Positions 25,154 to 32,929 of a stretch of 64,000 bases of DNA are shown here, piece after piece. A program made the translations under genes and the position numbers. This DNA is from JACDAN01 sp963827705. Its GTDB lineage: Bacteria > Actinomycetota > Thermoleophilia > Gaiellales > Gaiellaceae. The stretch is from positions 1-64,000 of the forward strand of contig CAWHBN010000021.1 of NCBI GenBank assembly GCA_963827705.1, read 5' to 3'. Positions within the stretch are counted from its first letter, which is position 1, and the number at the start of each line of letters is the position of its first letter. The notes under the pieces are model-generated. The model ran no database searches. It saw only the letters and a program-made list of their open reading frames with translations, and was not told the DNA's origin.

Positions 25154-26069
25154 GAAGGTGACGGTCGTGGGAGCCGGGAATGTCGGTGCGACCTGCGCGC
25201 AGGAGCTCGCACGCGGCGACTACTGCGACATCGCGCTCGTCGACATCAAGGAGGGCCTTGCAGAGGGCAAGGCGCTGGACATCAACCAGGCCGCGGCGGT
25301 GCTGGGCTACGAGCCGCGCGTCGTGGGCGCGACGGAATACGACATCACCGCTGGCTCCGACGTCGTCGTCATCACGGCCGGAGTGCCGCGCACCGGCGAC
25401 ATGAGCCGGGACGACCTGGTCTCGACCAACGAGAAGATCGTCGGATCGGTGACGCAGTCGGTGGTCGGGCAGTCGCCCGACGCGATCCTGATCGTCGTCT
25501 CGAACCCGCTCGACGCAATGTGCCACGTCGCGAAGAACGTCTCGGACTGGCCGAAGAACCGCGTCTTCGGGATGGCGGGGATCCTCGACACCGCGCGGTT
25601 TTCGGCCTCGATCGCCTGGGCGACGGGGGCGTCGATCAAGGACGTCACCGCGATGGTGCTCGGCGGGCACGGCGACCAGATGGTCTCCGTCGTCTCCGCG
25701 ACGACGGTCGGGGGCGTGCCGCTCCGGAAGTTGCTCGGCGACGACACGATCCAGAAGCTCGTCGAGCGCACCGCCAAGGGCGGGGGCGAGCTGGTCTCGC
25801 TCCTCGGCACCTCCGCCTGGTACGCACCGGGCGCGGCGGCCGCGCAGATGGTCGACTCGATCATGCTCGACGAGAAGCGCGTCCTCCCGTGCACCGCGTA
25901 CCTGGAGGGCGAGTACGGCATCGACGATCTGTACATGGGCGTGCCCGTGATGCTCGGCGCTGAGGGAATCGAGGAGATCTACGAGCTCGACCTGTCCGAC
26001 GACGAGCGGGAACAGCTGCGGGCCTCGGCGGAGGCCGTGAGAGACGTCGTCGGCGTCCTCACGACCTAG
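25146..26069 (+). CDS. mdh: Malate dehydrogenase
   Basis: This NAD-dependent enzyme oxidises malate to oxaloacetate. The 307-residue protein has a GAGNVGATCAQ loop near 9-19, NAD-selective Asp in VDIKEG, the substrate Arg in GVPRTGDMSRDDL, a VSNPLDAM segment, and the catalytic His in LGGHGDQM. It is of the lactate-dehydrogenase-like malate dehydrogenase type. TTG 25146 overlaps icd; GTG 25158 is a less likely internal start. The icd-mdh pair forms an operon opposite gltA. Confidence 0.93.
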   Translation: MRRKVTVVGAGNVGATCAQELARGDYCDIALVDIKEGLAEGKALDINQAAAVLGYEPRVVGATEYDITAGSDVVVITAGVPRTGDMSRDDLVSTNEKIVGSVTQSVVGQSPDAILIVVSNPLDAMCHVAKNVSDWPKNRVFGMAGILDTARFSASIAWATGASIKDVTAMVLGGHGDQMVSVVSATTVGGVPLRKLLGDDTIQKLVERTAKGGGELVSLLGTSAWYAPGAAAAQMVDSIMLDEKRVLPCTAYLEGEYGIDDLYMGVPVMLGAEGIEEIYELDLSDDEREQLRASAEAVRDVVGVLTT

Positions 26070-26332
26070 GCCGCGCCGTTCGGCCGCAGGGGCGGACGTC
26101 CCGCGAAACCGCCCGGTCTACGACAGAAGCGGGCCGAAGCCGTGCCCTCTCCGCCATCATTGAGCCGTGCGCGCCCCAGCCAGCCTCGCAGTGACGGTTC
26201 CTTGACAGAGATGACGCACGCCCGGCACGGAAGACCCGGCCGCGCGAGCCACGTCCGAGGGACAGTCCCTCGCGCCCGCGCGGCTCGCGACGCAGGCGCG
26301 TCCCGCGCGCGCCTCGAACCTCGCCGAGCGCG

Positions 26333-26557
26333 ATCCGGCTCGCATTCGCACCGTCGTCGCGCTGTCCCCACTGTGGCCGTGACTCCAAGACGGTCCAGGG
26401 CGTCTGCGCGGACTGCTGGGGGAGCAAGGGAGGCCGGCAGTTCCGGACCCGCGACGACGAGCGGGGCTGGCCGCAGGCACTCTCGCCGACCGTGGTCGGC
26501 GCCCTCCTCGCCGCGCTGCCAATCGCGATCTTGGTGCTCCTGTGGATCTTGGCCTGA
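26333..26557 (+). CDS. Small zinc-ribbon protein with C-terminal membrane anchor, start not found
   Basis: The frame ending at TGA 26555-26557 encodes CPHCGRDSKTVQGVCADCWG, two CxxC pairs, then a charged linker. It ends with a hydrophobic tail (TVVGALLAALPIAILVLL) that should be a membrane anchor. The end overlaps the downstream SDR start by 16 bases. No ATG, GTG or TTG occurs in frame between the preceding stop (26192) and the first Cys. ATC at 26333 is marked only as a placeholder. A lost base upstream is an equally good explanation. Function unknown. Confidence 0.45.
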   Translation: MRLAFAPSSRCPHCGRDSKTVQGVCADCWGSKGGRQFRTRDDERGWPQALSPTVVGALLAALPIAILVLLWILA

Positions 26558-27285
26558 AAGGCCGCACCGCAATCGTCTGCGGGGCGTCACAGGGCATGGG
26601 CCTCGCGATCGCCGAGGCCTTCGCCGCAGAGGAGATGAACGTGGCGATGTTCGCGCGCCGCCGGAAGGTCGTCGCGGCCGAGGCAGAGCGGGTCGGAGCG
26701 CTGGCCGTGCAGGGCGACGTCACGAACCCGCAGGACTGCGAACGGCTCGTCGAGAAGACGGTCGAGGCCTTTGGAGGCGTGGACGTGCTGATCAACAACA
26801 GCGGCGGGCCGCCCCGCGGCCCGGCGCTCGAGGTGAGTGACGAATCGCTCGAGGCCGCCGTCGCCCTTCTCCTCGTCTCGGCGGTCCGGCTGACGAATCT
26901 CTGCCTGCCGCACCTGCGCCGAAGCCCGGCCGGCCGCGTGATCAACATCGAGTCGAGCACCGTCAAGGAGCCCGCCGACAACCTCGCACTCTCGAACGCC
27001 GTCCGCCCGGGAGTCGTCGGGTGGGCGAAGACGATCTCGCGGGAGCTGGGCCCCGAGGGCATCACCGTCAACACGATCGCCCCCGGCCGGATCGACACGG
27101 AGCGGCTCAAAGAGGTCTACCCGGACGGGCCGACCGCCGAGGATCTCAAGACGATCCCGCTCCGCCGCCTCGGCCGTCCCGACGAGATCGCCTCTGTCGT
27201 CTGCTTCCTCGCGTCCGACGCCGCGTCGTACGTCACCGGCTCGGTGATCCAGGTGGACGGCGGCCTGATCCGCAGCCTGCTTTGA
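26542..27285 (+). CDS. Short-chain dehydrogenase lacking the usual YxxxK
   Basis: This 247-residue SDR has the cofactor loop GASQGMG (14-20), the LINNSGG segment and the C-terminal YVTGSVIQVDGG. At the active site, where FabG-type enzymes have Ser then Tyr-x-x-x-Lys, it has NIESSTVKEP followed by LSNAVRPGVVGWAK. The Tyr and Lys are missing in the expected positions. A known SDR subgroup shares this LSNxxRxGVVG pattern, so it is probably a genuine subfamily rather than a broken gene. Substrate unknown. Its stop overlaps the downstream protease start. Confidence 0.85.
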   Translation: MDLGLKGRTAIVCGASQGMGLAIAEAFAAEEMNVAMFARRRKVVAAEAERVGALAVQGDVTNPQDCERLVEKTVEAFGGVDVLINNSGGPPRGPALEVSDESLEAAVALLLVSAVRLTNLCLPHLRRSPAGRVINIESSTVKEPADNLALSNAVRPGVVGWAKTISRELGPEGITVNTIAPGRIDTERLKEVYPDGPTAEDLKTIPLRRLGRPDEIASVVCFLASDAASYVTGSVIQVDGGLIRSLL

Positions 27286-28292
27286 GAAGGCTCTCGTGGC
27301 CGTTCTGGCTGATCGGCGCCGGCATCGTGCTGCTCGCCGTTGCGGCAGCCCTCTACATCGTGCCCTCGGACCGGTACATCTTCCTCCCCGACGATGCCCG
27401 CCCGCTCGCGCCCCGCGTAGAGGTCGAGGGCGAGAAGCCCGACAGAAACGGGGGCGGGATCTACTACGTGGCGGTCGACATCCGGAAGGCGTCGCTGCTG
27501 GAAAAGGCGTTCCCCGGGCTCTTCGAGGGAGCGACGCTGGAGCCGGCGTCCAACGTGCTCGAGGAGGGCCAGGACGAAGGGTCGCGCCGGCGCTGCGAGC
27601 TGGCCGCCATGAAGAAGAGCCAGGAATATGCGACCGCGGTCGCGCTCCGGGAGCTCGAGTACCGGATCCCCACGAAGCTGCTCGGCGTCGCCGTCGAGGG
27701 AACCTTCCCCGGCTATCCGGCCGCCGGGAAGCTCCGAAGCTGCGACTGGATCAGGGCGGTCGACGGCACGCCCGTCCGCCGCGCGCAGCAGGTCACCCGC
27801 GCGCTGGCCGCGAAGAAGCCGGGCCAGCTCGTCAGGCTGCGCATCGAGAGGGACGGCGAGCGCAGCACGGTCGTGCTTCGTGCGGCCCGCGATCCCCGCC
27901 AGCGCAACCGTGCCTTCGTCGGCGTCTCGGTCACCGACGTCTTCCAGGTCGCGGAGGCTCCTGTCGACGTTGAGATCGACCTCGGTCAGGTGGGCGGCCC
28001 TTCGGCGGGGCTGGCGTTTGCGCTGCAGATCATGGAGGAGCTCGGCGAGGACGTCGACCGCGGCTACCAGCTGGCGGCGAGTGGAGAGATCTTCCTCGAC
28101 GGCTCGGTCTCCCGCGTCGGCGGAATCAAGCAGAAGACGATCGGCGCGAGGCGTTCCGGGATGGATCTCTTCCTCGTGCCTGGGGATAACGCGCCTGAGG
28201 CGCGCCGGTACGCCAAAGGCCTCCGCATCGTCCCTGTGGAGAGCTTTCAACAGGCGTTGCGCGCACTGGCAACCCTGCAGCCGAAGGCATAG
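27282..28292 (+). CDS. Membrane-anchored PDZ and Lon-type serine protease (YlbL-like)
   Basis: This 336-residue protein has an N-terminal membrane helix (FWLIGAGIVLLAVAAALYI, about 8-26) and a central PDZ domain (about 130-210, KLRSCDWIRAVDGTPV). A C-terminal Lon-like domain has catalytic Ser in GGPSAGLAFALQI and Lys in VGGIKQKTIGA. The family sits on the outer face of the membrane and is thought to cleave envelope substrates. TTG 27282 overlaps the SDR stop (TTGA); no better start exists. Confidence 0.88.
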   Translation: MRRLSWPFWLIGAGIVLLAVAAALYIVPSDRYIFLPDDARPLAPRVEVEGEKPDRNGGGIYYVAVDIRKASLLEKAFPGLFEGATLEPASNVLEEGQDEGSRRRCELAAMKKSQEYATAVALRELEYRIPTKLLGVAVEGTFPGYPAAGKLRSCDWIRAVDGTPVRRAQQVTRALAAKKPGQLVRLRIERDGERSTVVLRAARDPRQRNRAFVGVSVTDVFQVAEAPVDVEIDLGQVGGPSAGLAFALQIMEELGEDVDRGYQLAASGEIFLDGSVSRVGGIKQKTIGARRSGMDLFLVPGDNAPEARRYAKGLRIVPVESFQQALRALATLQPKA

Positions 28293-28430
28293 AAATCCCA
28301 GGAATCCGGCGGTTTTCGGACCGTGCGGAAATTGCAGAGATTTTGTCTCCGGCCCTCTTGCAACACGAGGTTCGAGGTCCCAAGATGCCCCGCCAGGAAG
28401 CGCCACCTTTCAGGAGGTTCGAACGCGGAG

Positions 28431-28610
28431 ATGACCAAACGAGCCGAGGCGAGTTGCGACGACTGCTACTTCCGCAGGGCGGGACTTTGCGCCCTCCCCC
28501 TGGACTCCCCCTGTCCAACGTTCCGACCCGCAAAGCCTCGCACGCTGCGGCCGCCGCAACAGCCTCGGCTCGTGCCGCGTTCCTCCGAAGCGATCCCCTC
28601 CGCCGCCTAA
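28431..28610 (+). CDS. Small Cys-rich protein
   Basis: This 59-residue ORF has AGGAGG 13 bases before its ATG. Four Cys are arranged as CDDCYFRRAGLCALPLDSPC followed by FRP, a pattern suggesting a metal site. The C-terminal half is Pro/Arg-rich. I recall similar small proteins in related actinobacteria but know no function. It is followed 18 bases later by the LapA-like gene. Confidence 0.55.
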   Translation: MTKRAEASCDDCYFRRAGLCALPLDSPCPTFRPAKPRTLRPPQQPRLVPRSSEAIPSAA

Positions 28611-28628
28611 GTCCTAGACTCGAGCCCC

Positions 28629-28913
28629 ATGCGTTTCCGCAGGTCGCAGGGCGACGGCACCGACACCTTCCAGCCGCGCCTGTGGTTGATCCTCGTCGGA
28701 CTGATCGCGATGTTCCTCTACCTGCTCGCGTTCATCTCGATGAACGACGACCAGATCGACATCGACTTCGTGTTCTTCACCGCGACCGTCTCCCTGATCT
28801 GGGCGATGGTGCTGATGGTCGGGTTCGGCGTCCTAGGCGGCGTGCTGCTGTCGCAGCTCTACCGCAGGCGACGCGGGGACAAGCCCCGCCAGGCGCCGGA
28901 CAGCCTCCCGTAG
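28629..28913 (+). CDS. LapA/DUF1049-like membrane protein
   Basis: This 94-residue protein has two membrane helices (WLILVGLIAMFLYLLAFI and TVSLIWAMVLMVGFGVLGG). A short acidic loop lies between them (NDDQIDIDFVFF), and the tail is basic (RRRRGDK). This is the layout of LapA/DUF1049 proteins, whose role in gram-positives is unknown. Its last 81 bases overlap the 3' end of the convergent aminotransferase gene in antisense. Confidence 0.7.
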   Translation: MRFRRSQGDGTDTFQPRLWLILVGLIAMFLYLLAFISMNDDQIDIDFVFFTATVSLIWAMVLMVGFGVLGGVLLSQLYRRRRGDKPRQAPDSLP

Positions 28914-29957
28914 CTGCGCCGGCGAGGCGAAGCTGTAGGCCAGCCGTGCCGAGCTCCGGCCGCCCCCGGCCCACGGATAGAAGTCCGGCCCTGCGATGAA
29001 CGAGACGCCGACTCCCTCCGCGGCGTGGAGGACAGCACGAGCGTTGGCGCCGCCTGGGAGGTCGAGCCAGAGGAAATAGCCGCCCTCGGGCCGGCTCCAG
29101 CGCGCGCCGGTCCCGCCCAGATGCTCGTCGAGGGCGGCGAGCAGCGCATCCCGCCTCGCGCCCAGGAGCGAGCTGACGAGCTGGACGTTCCGCTCCAGAT
29201 GGCCGCGCCGGAGGAACTCGTGCACGGTCGCCTGCGCGAGCAGTGCCGGGGTGATGTACGTCGACGCCGCCGCCGACTCCACCGCTCGCGCGAGCCGCTC
29301 CGGCAGGACGAGATACCCGACTCGGATACCGGGCGCCACGGTCTTCGAGAACGAGCCGGAGAACACGATGTGCTTCCCGCCGTCCAGCTCGAAGAGCGTC
29401 GGCGGCGCCTCGCCCTCGAACCGAATCGACCCGTACGGGTCGTCCTCGAGGACGAGCAGGTCGTGCGCCGCGGCGAGCTCGACGAGACGACGGCGCCGCT
29501 CGGCTGAGAGCGTCCGGCCGGTCGGATTCTGGAATGTCGGGATCACGTAGAGGAAGGCGGGTCGCCGCCCGCTCCGCAGCTCGACATCCAGCGCCTCGAC
29601 GTCGAGCCCGCCCTCGTCGCACCGCACGGGCGCGACCTCGGCACCGAGCGAGCCGAGAATCCTGAGCGGCCGGTCGTAGGTCGGCGCCTCGACGAGCACC
29701 CGCTCGCCGCCGCCGGCGAGCACCTGCGCGAGGAGCGCGAAACCCTGGAGCGATCCGTTGGTGAGCACCACCCGTGCCTGGGAGACCCCGTGCTGCTCGG
29801 CGATCCACCGGCGCAGCGGCGCGTAGCCCCCGGCCGGCCCGTAGGAGAGGATCGTCGCGCCGTCCGCCTGCACCGCGGCCCGGGCGCACTCGGCGAGCTC
29901 CTCGACCGGCACGCATTCCGGCGCAGGGACCCCGCGGGCGAGCGAGATCGTCTCCAT
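28833..29957 (-). CDS. PLP-dependent class I/II aminotransferase
   Basis: This 374-residue fold-type I aminotransferase has an early TNGSLQGFALLAQ segment, FLYVIPTFQNPTGRTLS (the Asn that contacts PLP), LVLEDDPYGSIRF with the PLP Asp, and GSFSKTVAPGIRVGYL with the Schiff-base Lys near 210. Domain order matches 2-aminoadipate/MocR-type aminotransferases but without the GntR DNA-binding region. Likely substrates are branched or aromatic amino acids or aminoadipate. The C-terminus overlaps the LapA-like gene in antisense. Confidence 0.88.
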   Translation of the reverse strand: METISLARGVPAPECVPVEELAECARAAVQADGATILSYGPAGGYAPLRRWIAEQHGVSQARVVLTNGSLQGFALLAQVLAGGGERVLVEAPTYDRPLRILGSLGAEVAPVRCDEGGLDVEALDVELRSGRRPAFLYVIPTFQNPTGRTLSAERRRRLVELAAAHDLLVLEDDPYGSIRFEGEAPPTLFELDGGKHIVFSGSFSKTVAPGIRVGYLVLPERLARAVESAAASTYITPALLAQATVHEFLRRGHLERNVQLVSSLLGARRDALLAALDEHLGGTGARWSRPEGGYFLWLDLPGGANARAVLHAAEGVGVSFIAGPDFYPWAGGGRSSARLAYSFASPAQLREAVRRLAGLVPASPAVELRQQHAA

Positions 29958-30000
29958 GCGTCGAGAGTAGGACGCTCGTCGGATGTCAGCGAAGGCGCAG

Positions 30001-30873
30001 TCAGGCGCGCGCGCCGACGACGTCGGCGGCGAGTTGAGCCACCTCGGTCGGCGTCGTGCCGACCCGCACGCCGCAGGCCTCGAGGGCTTCCTTCTTGGCC
30101 TGCGCCGTACCGGAGGTGCCGGAGATGATCGCGCCGGCGTGGCCCATCGTCTTGCCCGGCGGTGCAGTGAAGCCGGCGATGTAGGCGACGACGGGCTTGG
30201 TCATCTCCGCCTTGATGTACTCGGCGGCCTTCTCCTCCTCGGCGCCGCCGATCTCGCCGACCATGACCACGATCTCGGTCTCCTCGTCGGCCTCGAACTT
30301 GGCGAGGACGTCGATGAATCCCGATCCGACGACGGGGTCGCCGCCGATGCCCACGATCGTCGAGTTCCCGAGCCCGAGCTGTGTCAGCTCGTGGCCGATC
30401 TGGTACGTGAGCGTGCCGGAGCGGCTGACGAGCCCGATCCGGCCCTCGCGGAAGATCTCCGCCGGGATGATCCCGACGTTCGCCTTCCCCGGAGAAAGCG
30501 CGCCGGGGCAGTTCGGGCCGAGCATCGTGATGCCCTTCGGACGGATGTAGTTGTAGACGCGCAGCATCTCGTGGGCCGGGAGCCCCTCAGCGATGCAGAT
30601 CACGGTCTCGACGCCCGCGTCAACGGCCTCGTAGACGGCGTCGGTCGCGAAGCGCGCCGGGACGAAGACCATCGCCGTGTTCGCGCCCGCCTCGCCCACC
30701 GCCTCGGCCACGGTGTCGAACACCGGGATGCCCTCGACTTCGCTTCCGCCCTTCCCGGGTGTGACGCCGGCGACGACGTTCGTCCCGTAGTCGCGATTGC
30801 GGACACCGTGGAACGACCCCTCGCGGCCGGTCAGTCCCTGGACGACGAGCTTGGTGTCGTTGTCGACGATGAT
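30001..30873 (-). CDS. sucD: Succinyl-CoA synthetase alpha subunit, start codon disrupted
   Basis: This TCA-cycle subunit carries the catalytic phospho-His, seen in GKTMGHAGAIISG. It also has GPNCPGALSPG and the N-terminal IIVDNDTKLVVQGLTGREG CoA-binding region. Homology runs to codon ATC at 30873, but the preceding in-frame codons are CCG, TGG and TAA. An ATG at 30880 is shifted by one base; removing one G from ATGGCCG would give a normal start. This may be a sequencing error, a true frameshift or a rare ATC start. It follows a methyltransferase gene rather than sucC directly. Confidence 0.9.
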   Translation of the reverse strand: MIVDNDTKLVVQGLTGREGSFHGVRNRDYGTNVVAGVTPGKGGSEVEGIPVFDTVAEAVGEAGANTAMVFVPARFATDAVYEAVDAGVETVICIAEGLPAHEMLRVYNYIRPKGITMLGPNCPGALSPGKANVGIIPAEIFREGRIGLVSRSGTLTYQIGHELTQLGLGNSTIVGIGGDPVVGSGFIDVLAKFEADEETEIVVMVGEIGGAEEEKAAEYIKAEMTKPVVAYIAGFTAPPGKTMGHAGAIISGTSGTAQAKKEALEACGVRVGTTPTEVAQLAADVVGARA

Positions 30874-30879
30874 CGGCCA

Positions 30880-31509
30880 TTACTTACGCCCTCTGATCAC
30901 CAGACGGTCGAGCATGATCCAGCCGTCCTGGATCCGGTCTCCAAGCAAATCGCGGACACGCTGCGCGTCTTCCTCGCTGGTGCCCGCCCGCTCGAGCCAG
31001 GGCTCGACCTCGATCGGCTTCTCGAGGCGCCGCACCTCATCGACCTGCAGGCCGGCCGCGGCGAAGAAGCTGCGCCACTCGCCCTCCGACCAGTTCTTGA
31101 CGTGCGAGGGATCGCGCAGGCGATCCGCCCGCTCGGCATCGTCGTCGAGGAAGAGGTTGTCGACGACGATCACCCGGTCGCGGCTCACCCTGGCCATCTC
31201 GGACACCGCCTTGGGAACGTCGTCGAAGTGGTGCGCAGCGACGCGGCAGACGACGACGTCGAAGCTCTCGTCGGCGAACGGGATGTCTTCACTCCTGCTG
31301 ACCACATCGGGCTGCATACCGGGAGCGGAATCAACAGTGACGACGTTCACGCCCGCCTCCCGCAACCGGCGCGCCACGTGACCTCCACCGGTGGCGACGT
31401 CGAGTGCCGTCTCCGCGCCTTCCGACCACTCGACGACGAGATCGAGGTCCTCGCCTTCGCGATGCGCTTCGGAATCGCGGTAGAGCTGCGCGCGCTCGCT
31501 CCAGCTCAT
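30880..31509 (-). CDS. SAM-dependent methyltransferase between sucC and sucD
   Basis: This 209-residue class I methyltransferase has SAM motif I LDVATGGGHVARRL (36-49), Asp in VVTVDSAPGM, and motif IV VVVCRVAAHHF, which is similar to the UbiE/type 11 family. Its ATG overlaps the sucC stop (ATGA), and its TAA overlaps the displaced sucD ATG (TAATG). Such tight packing inside an operon for a heterodimeric enzyme is unusual. The substrate is unknown; small quinone-like or metabolite substrates fit the family. Confidence 0.88.
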   Translation of the reverse strand: MSWSERAQLYRDSEAHREGEDLDLVVEWSEGAETALDVATGGGHVARRLREAGVNVVTVDSAPGMQPDVVSRSEDIPFADESFDVVVCRVAAHHFDDVPKAVSEMARVSRDRVIVVDNLFLDDDAERADRLRDPSHVKNWSEGEWRSFFAAAGLQVDEVRRLEKPIEVEPWLERAGTSEEDAQRVRDLLGDRIQDGWIMLDRLVIRGRK

Positions 31510-32648
31510 GCCGCCAGCTCCACGGCCCGCTTTGCTGCGTCGAGCATCGTCGGCTCGACATGGAGGTTCTTCGGCGCGGCATCACGTAGGAGCTCTCTCC
31601 CCTCCTCCGCATTCGTGCCGTCCAGTCGCACGACGATCGGCTCGCCGATCGTCATCTGCTCGAGCGCCTGGAGGATCCCGCGCGCCACCTCGTCGCAGCG
31701 GGTGATCCCACCGAAGATGTTGAACAGGATCGATTTGACCTGCGGGTCCGCGCTGATGATCTCGAGCGCGTCGACCACGCCCTGTGCGTCTCCACCGCCG
31801 CCGAGGTCGCAGAAGTTCGCAGGCCGTCCGCCGGCGAGGGCGACGACGTCCAGCGTGGACATGACGAGACCGGCGCCGTTGCCGAGCACGCCCACCTCGC
31901 CGTCGAGCTTCACGTACGTGACGTCCTTCTCGCGTGCCTTCCGCTCCTCAGCCGGATACGCCTCGAGGTCGCGCATCTCCGCGATGTCCGCGTGCTTGTA
32001 GAGCGCGTTGTCGTCGACCGTGAACTTGGAGTCGAGCGCCTTGACATCGCCGTCGGGCGTGACGATCAGCGGGTTGACCTCGCAGAGCATCGCGTCGGCT
32101 CCGACGAAGGCCGCGTACAGCCGCTCGGCGATCTTCGCGATCTGCTTTTGCTCGCTCTCGTCCTCGATCCCGGCGCCGTAGATCAGGCGGCGAGCCTGAT
32201 ACGGCTGGAAGCCTTCGAGCGGGTCGACATGGAGCTTCGCGAGCGCCTCTGGACGCTCGGCGGCGACCTCCTCGATGTCGACTCCGCCCTCCTTCGTGAA
32301 CATGAACAACGCCTTCTTCTCGCCCCGGTCGAAGGTGAGCGAGAGGTAGTACTCGCGCTCGATGTCCGAGGCAGACTCGATCCACAGCTTGCGGACGACA
32401 TGGCCGTTGATGTCCATCCCGAGGATCGCCTCGGCGTGCTCCTCGGCCTCTTCCGGCCCGCTCGCGAGCTTGATCCCGCCGGCCTTGCCGCGGCCGCCGG
32501 TCAGCACCTGCGCCTTGACGACGACCTGGCCGCCGAGCTCGTCCGCCGCCCTGCGTGCCTCCTCGGGCGAGGTCGCGAGCCGCCCCTCGGAGACGGGGAT
32601 GCCGAAGCGCTTGAAGAGCTCCTTGCCCTGGTACTCGTAGAGATCCAT
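31506..32648 (-). CDS. sucC: Succinyl-CoA synthetase beta subunit
   Basis: This 380-residue ATP-grasp subunit binds nucleotide and pairs with SucD to make ATP or GTP from succinyl-CoA. Visible features are MDLYEYQGKELF at the N-terminus, KAQVLTGGRGKAGGIKLA (44-61), EVNPLIVTPDGDVKALDSK in the middle, and NIFGGITRCDEVA near the C-terminus. Length is normal. It heads the sucC-methyltransferase-sucD operon. The region before its ATG separates it from the divergent acidic peptide gene by 88 bases. Confidence 0.95.
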   Translation of the reverse strand: MDLYEYQGKELFKRFGIPVSEGRLATSPEEARRAADELGGQVVVKAQVLTGGRGKAGGIKLASGPEEAEEHAEAILGMDINGHVVRKLWIESASDIEREYYLSLTFDRGEKKALFMFTKEGGVDIEEVAAERPEALAKLHVDPLEGFQPYQARRLIYGAGIEDESEQKQIAKIAERLYAAFVGADAMLCEVNPLIVTPDGDVKALDSKFTVDDNALYKHADIAEMRDLEAYPAEERKAREKDVTYVKLDGEVGVLGNGAGLVMSTLDVVALAGGRPANFCDLGGGGDAQGVVDALEIISADPQVKSILFNIFGGITRCDEVARGILQALEQMTIGEPIVVRLDGTNAEEGRELLRDAAPKNLHVEPTMLDAAKRAVELAA

Positions 32649-32736
32649 GACCGGGGCGCGAGTCTATCCATCGATTACGGCTCCCTCGATGCGCCTCTAG
32701 ACTCGGCCCCTCAGCCGCCGACTTCCAGGAGGGACG

Positions 32737-32907
32737 ATGGACGAGACCAAGTCACCGCTCACCGACGAGGAGATCCGCACGGGCGCTGCACAGGACATCC
32801 GCAGCGAGACGGCCGACGCAGACATGGACGACGCCGACTCCGATTCGGACGACACCGACAGCGACTCGGACGACACCGACGCCGACTCCGACGACACAGA
32901 CTCGTAG
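32737..32907 (+). CDS. Small acidic heptad-repeat peptide
   Basis: This 56-residue ORF has a strong AGGAGGG site three bases before its ATG. The N-terminal half (SPLTDEEIRTGAAQDIRSET) is a mixed-charge, leader-like segment. The C-terminal half is made of heptads DSDSDDT, DSDSDDT and DADSDDT at residues 34-54, ending DS. It has no Cys, aromatic or membrane segment. A JmjC-type oxygenase frame begins immediately after its stop. A post-translationally modified precursor peptide, or an N-terminal extension of that oxygenase joined by a frameshift, are both possible. No family known to me. Confidence 0.65.
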   Translation: MDETKSPLTDEEIRTGAAQDIRSETADADMDDADSDSDDTDSDSDDTDADSDDTDS

Positions 32908-32929
32908 CCGTAGCGCCCTCGGGCGCTGT

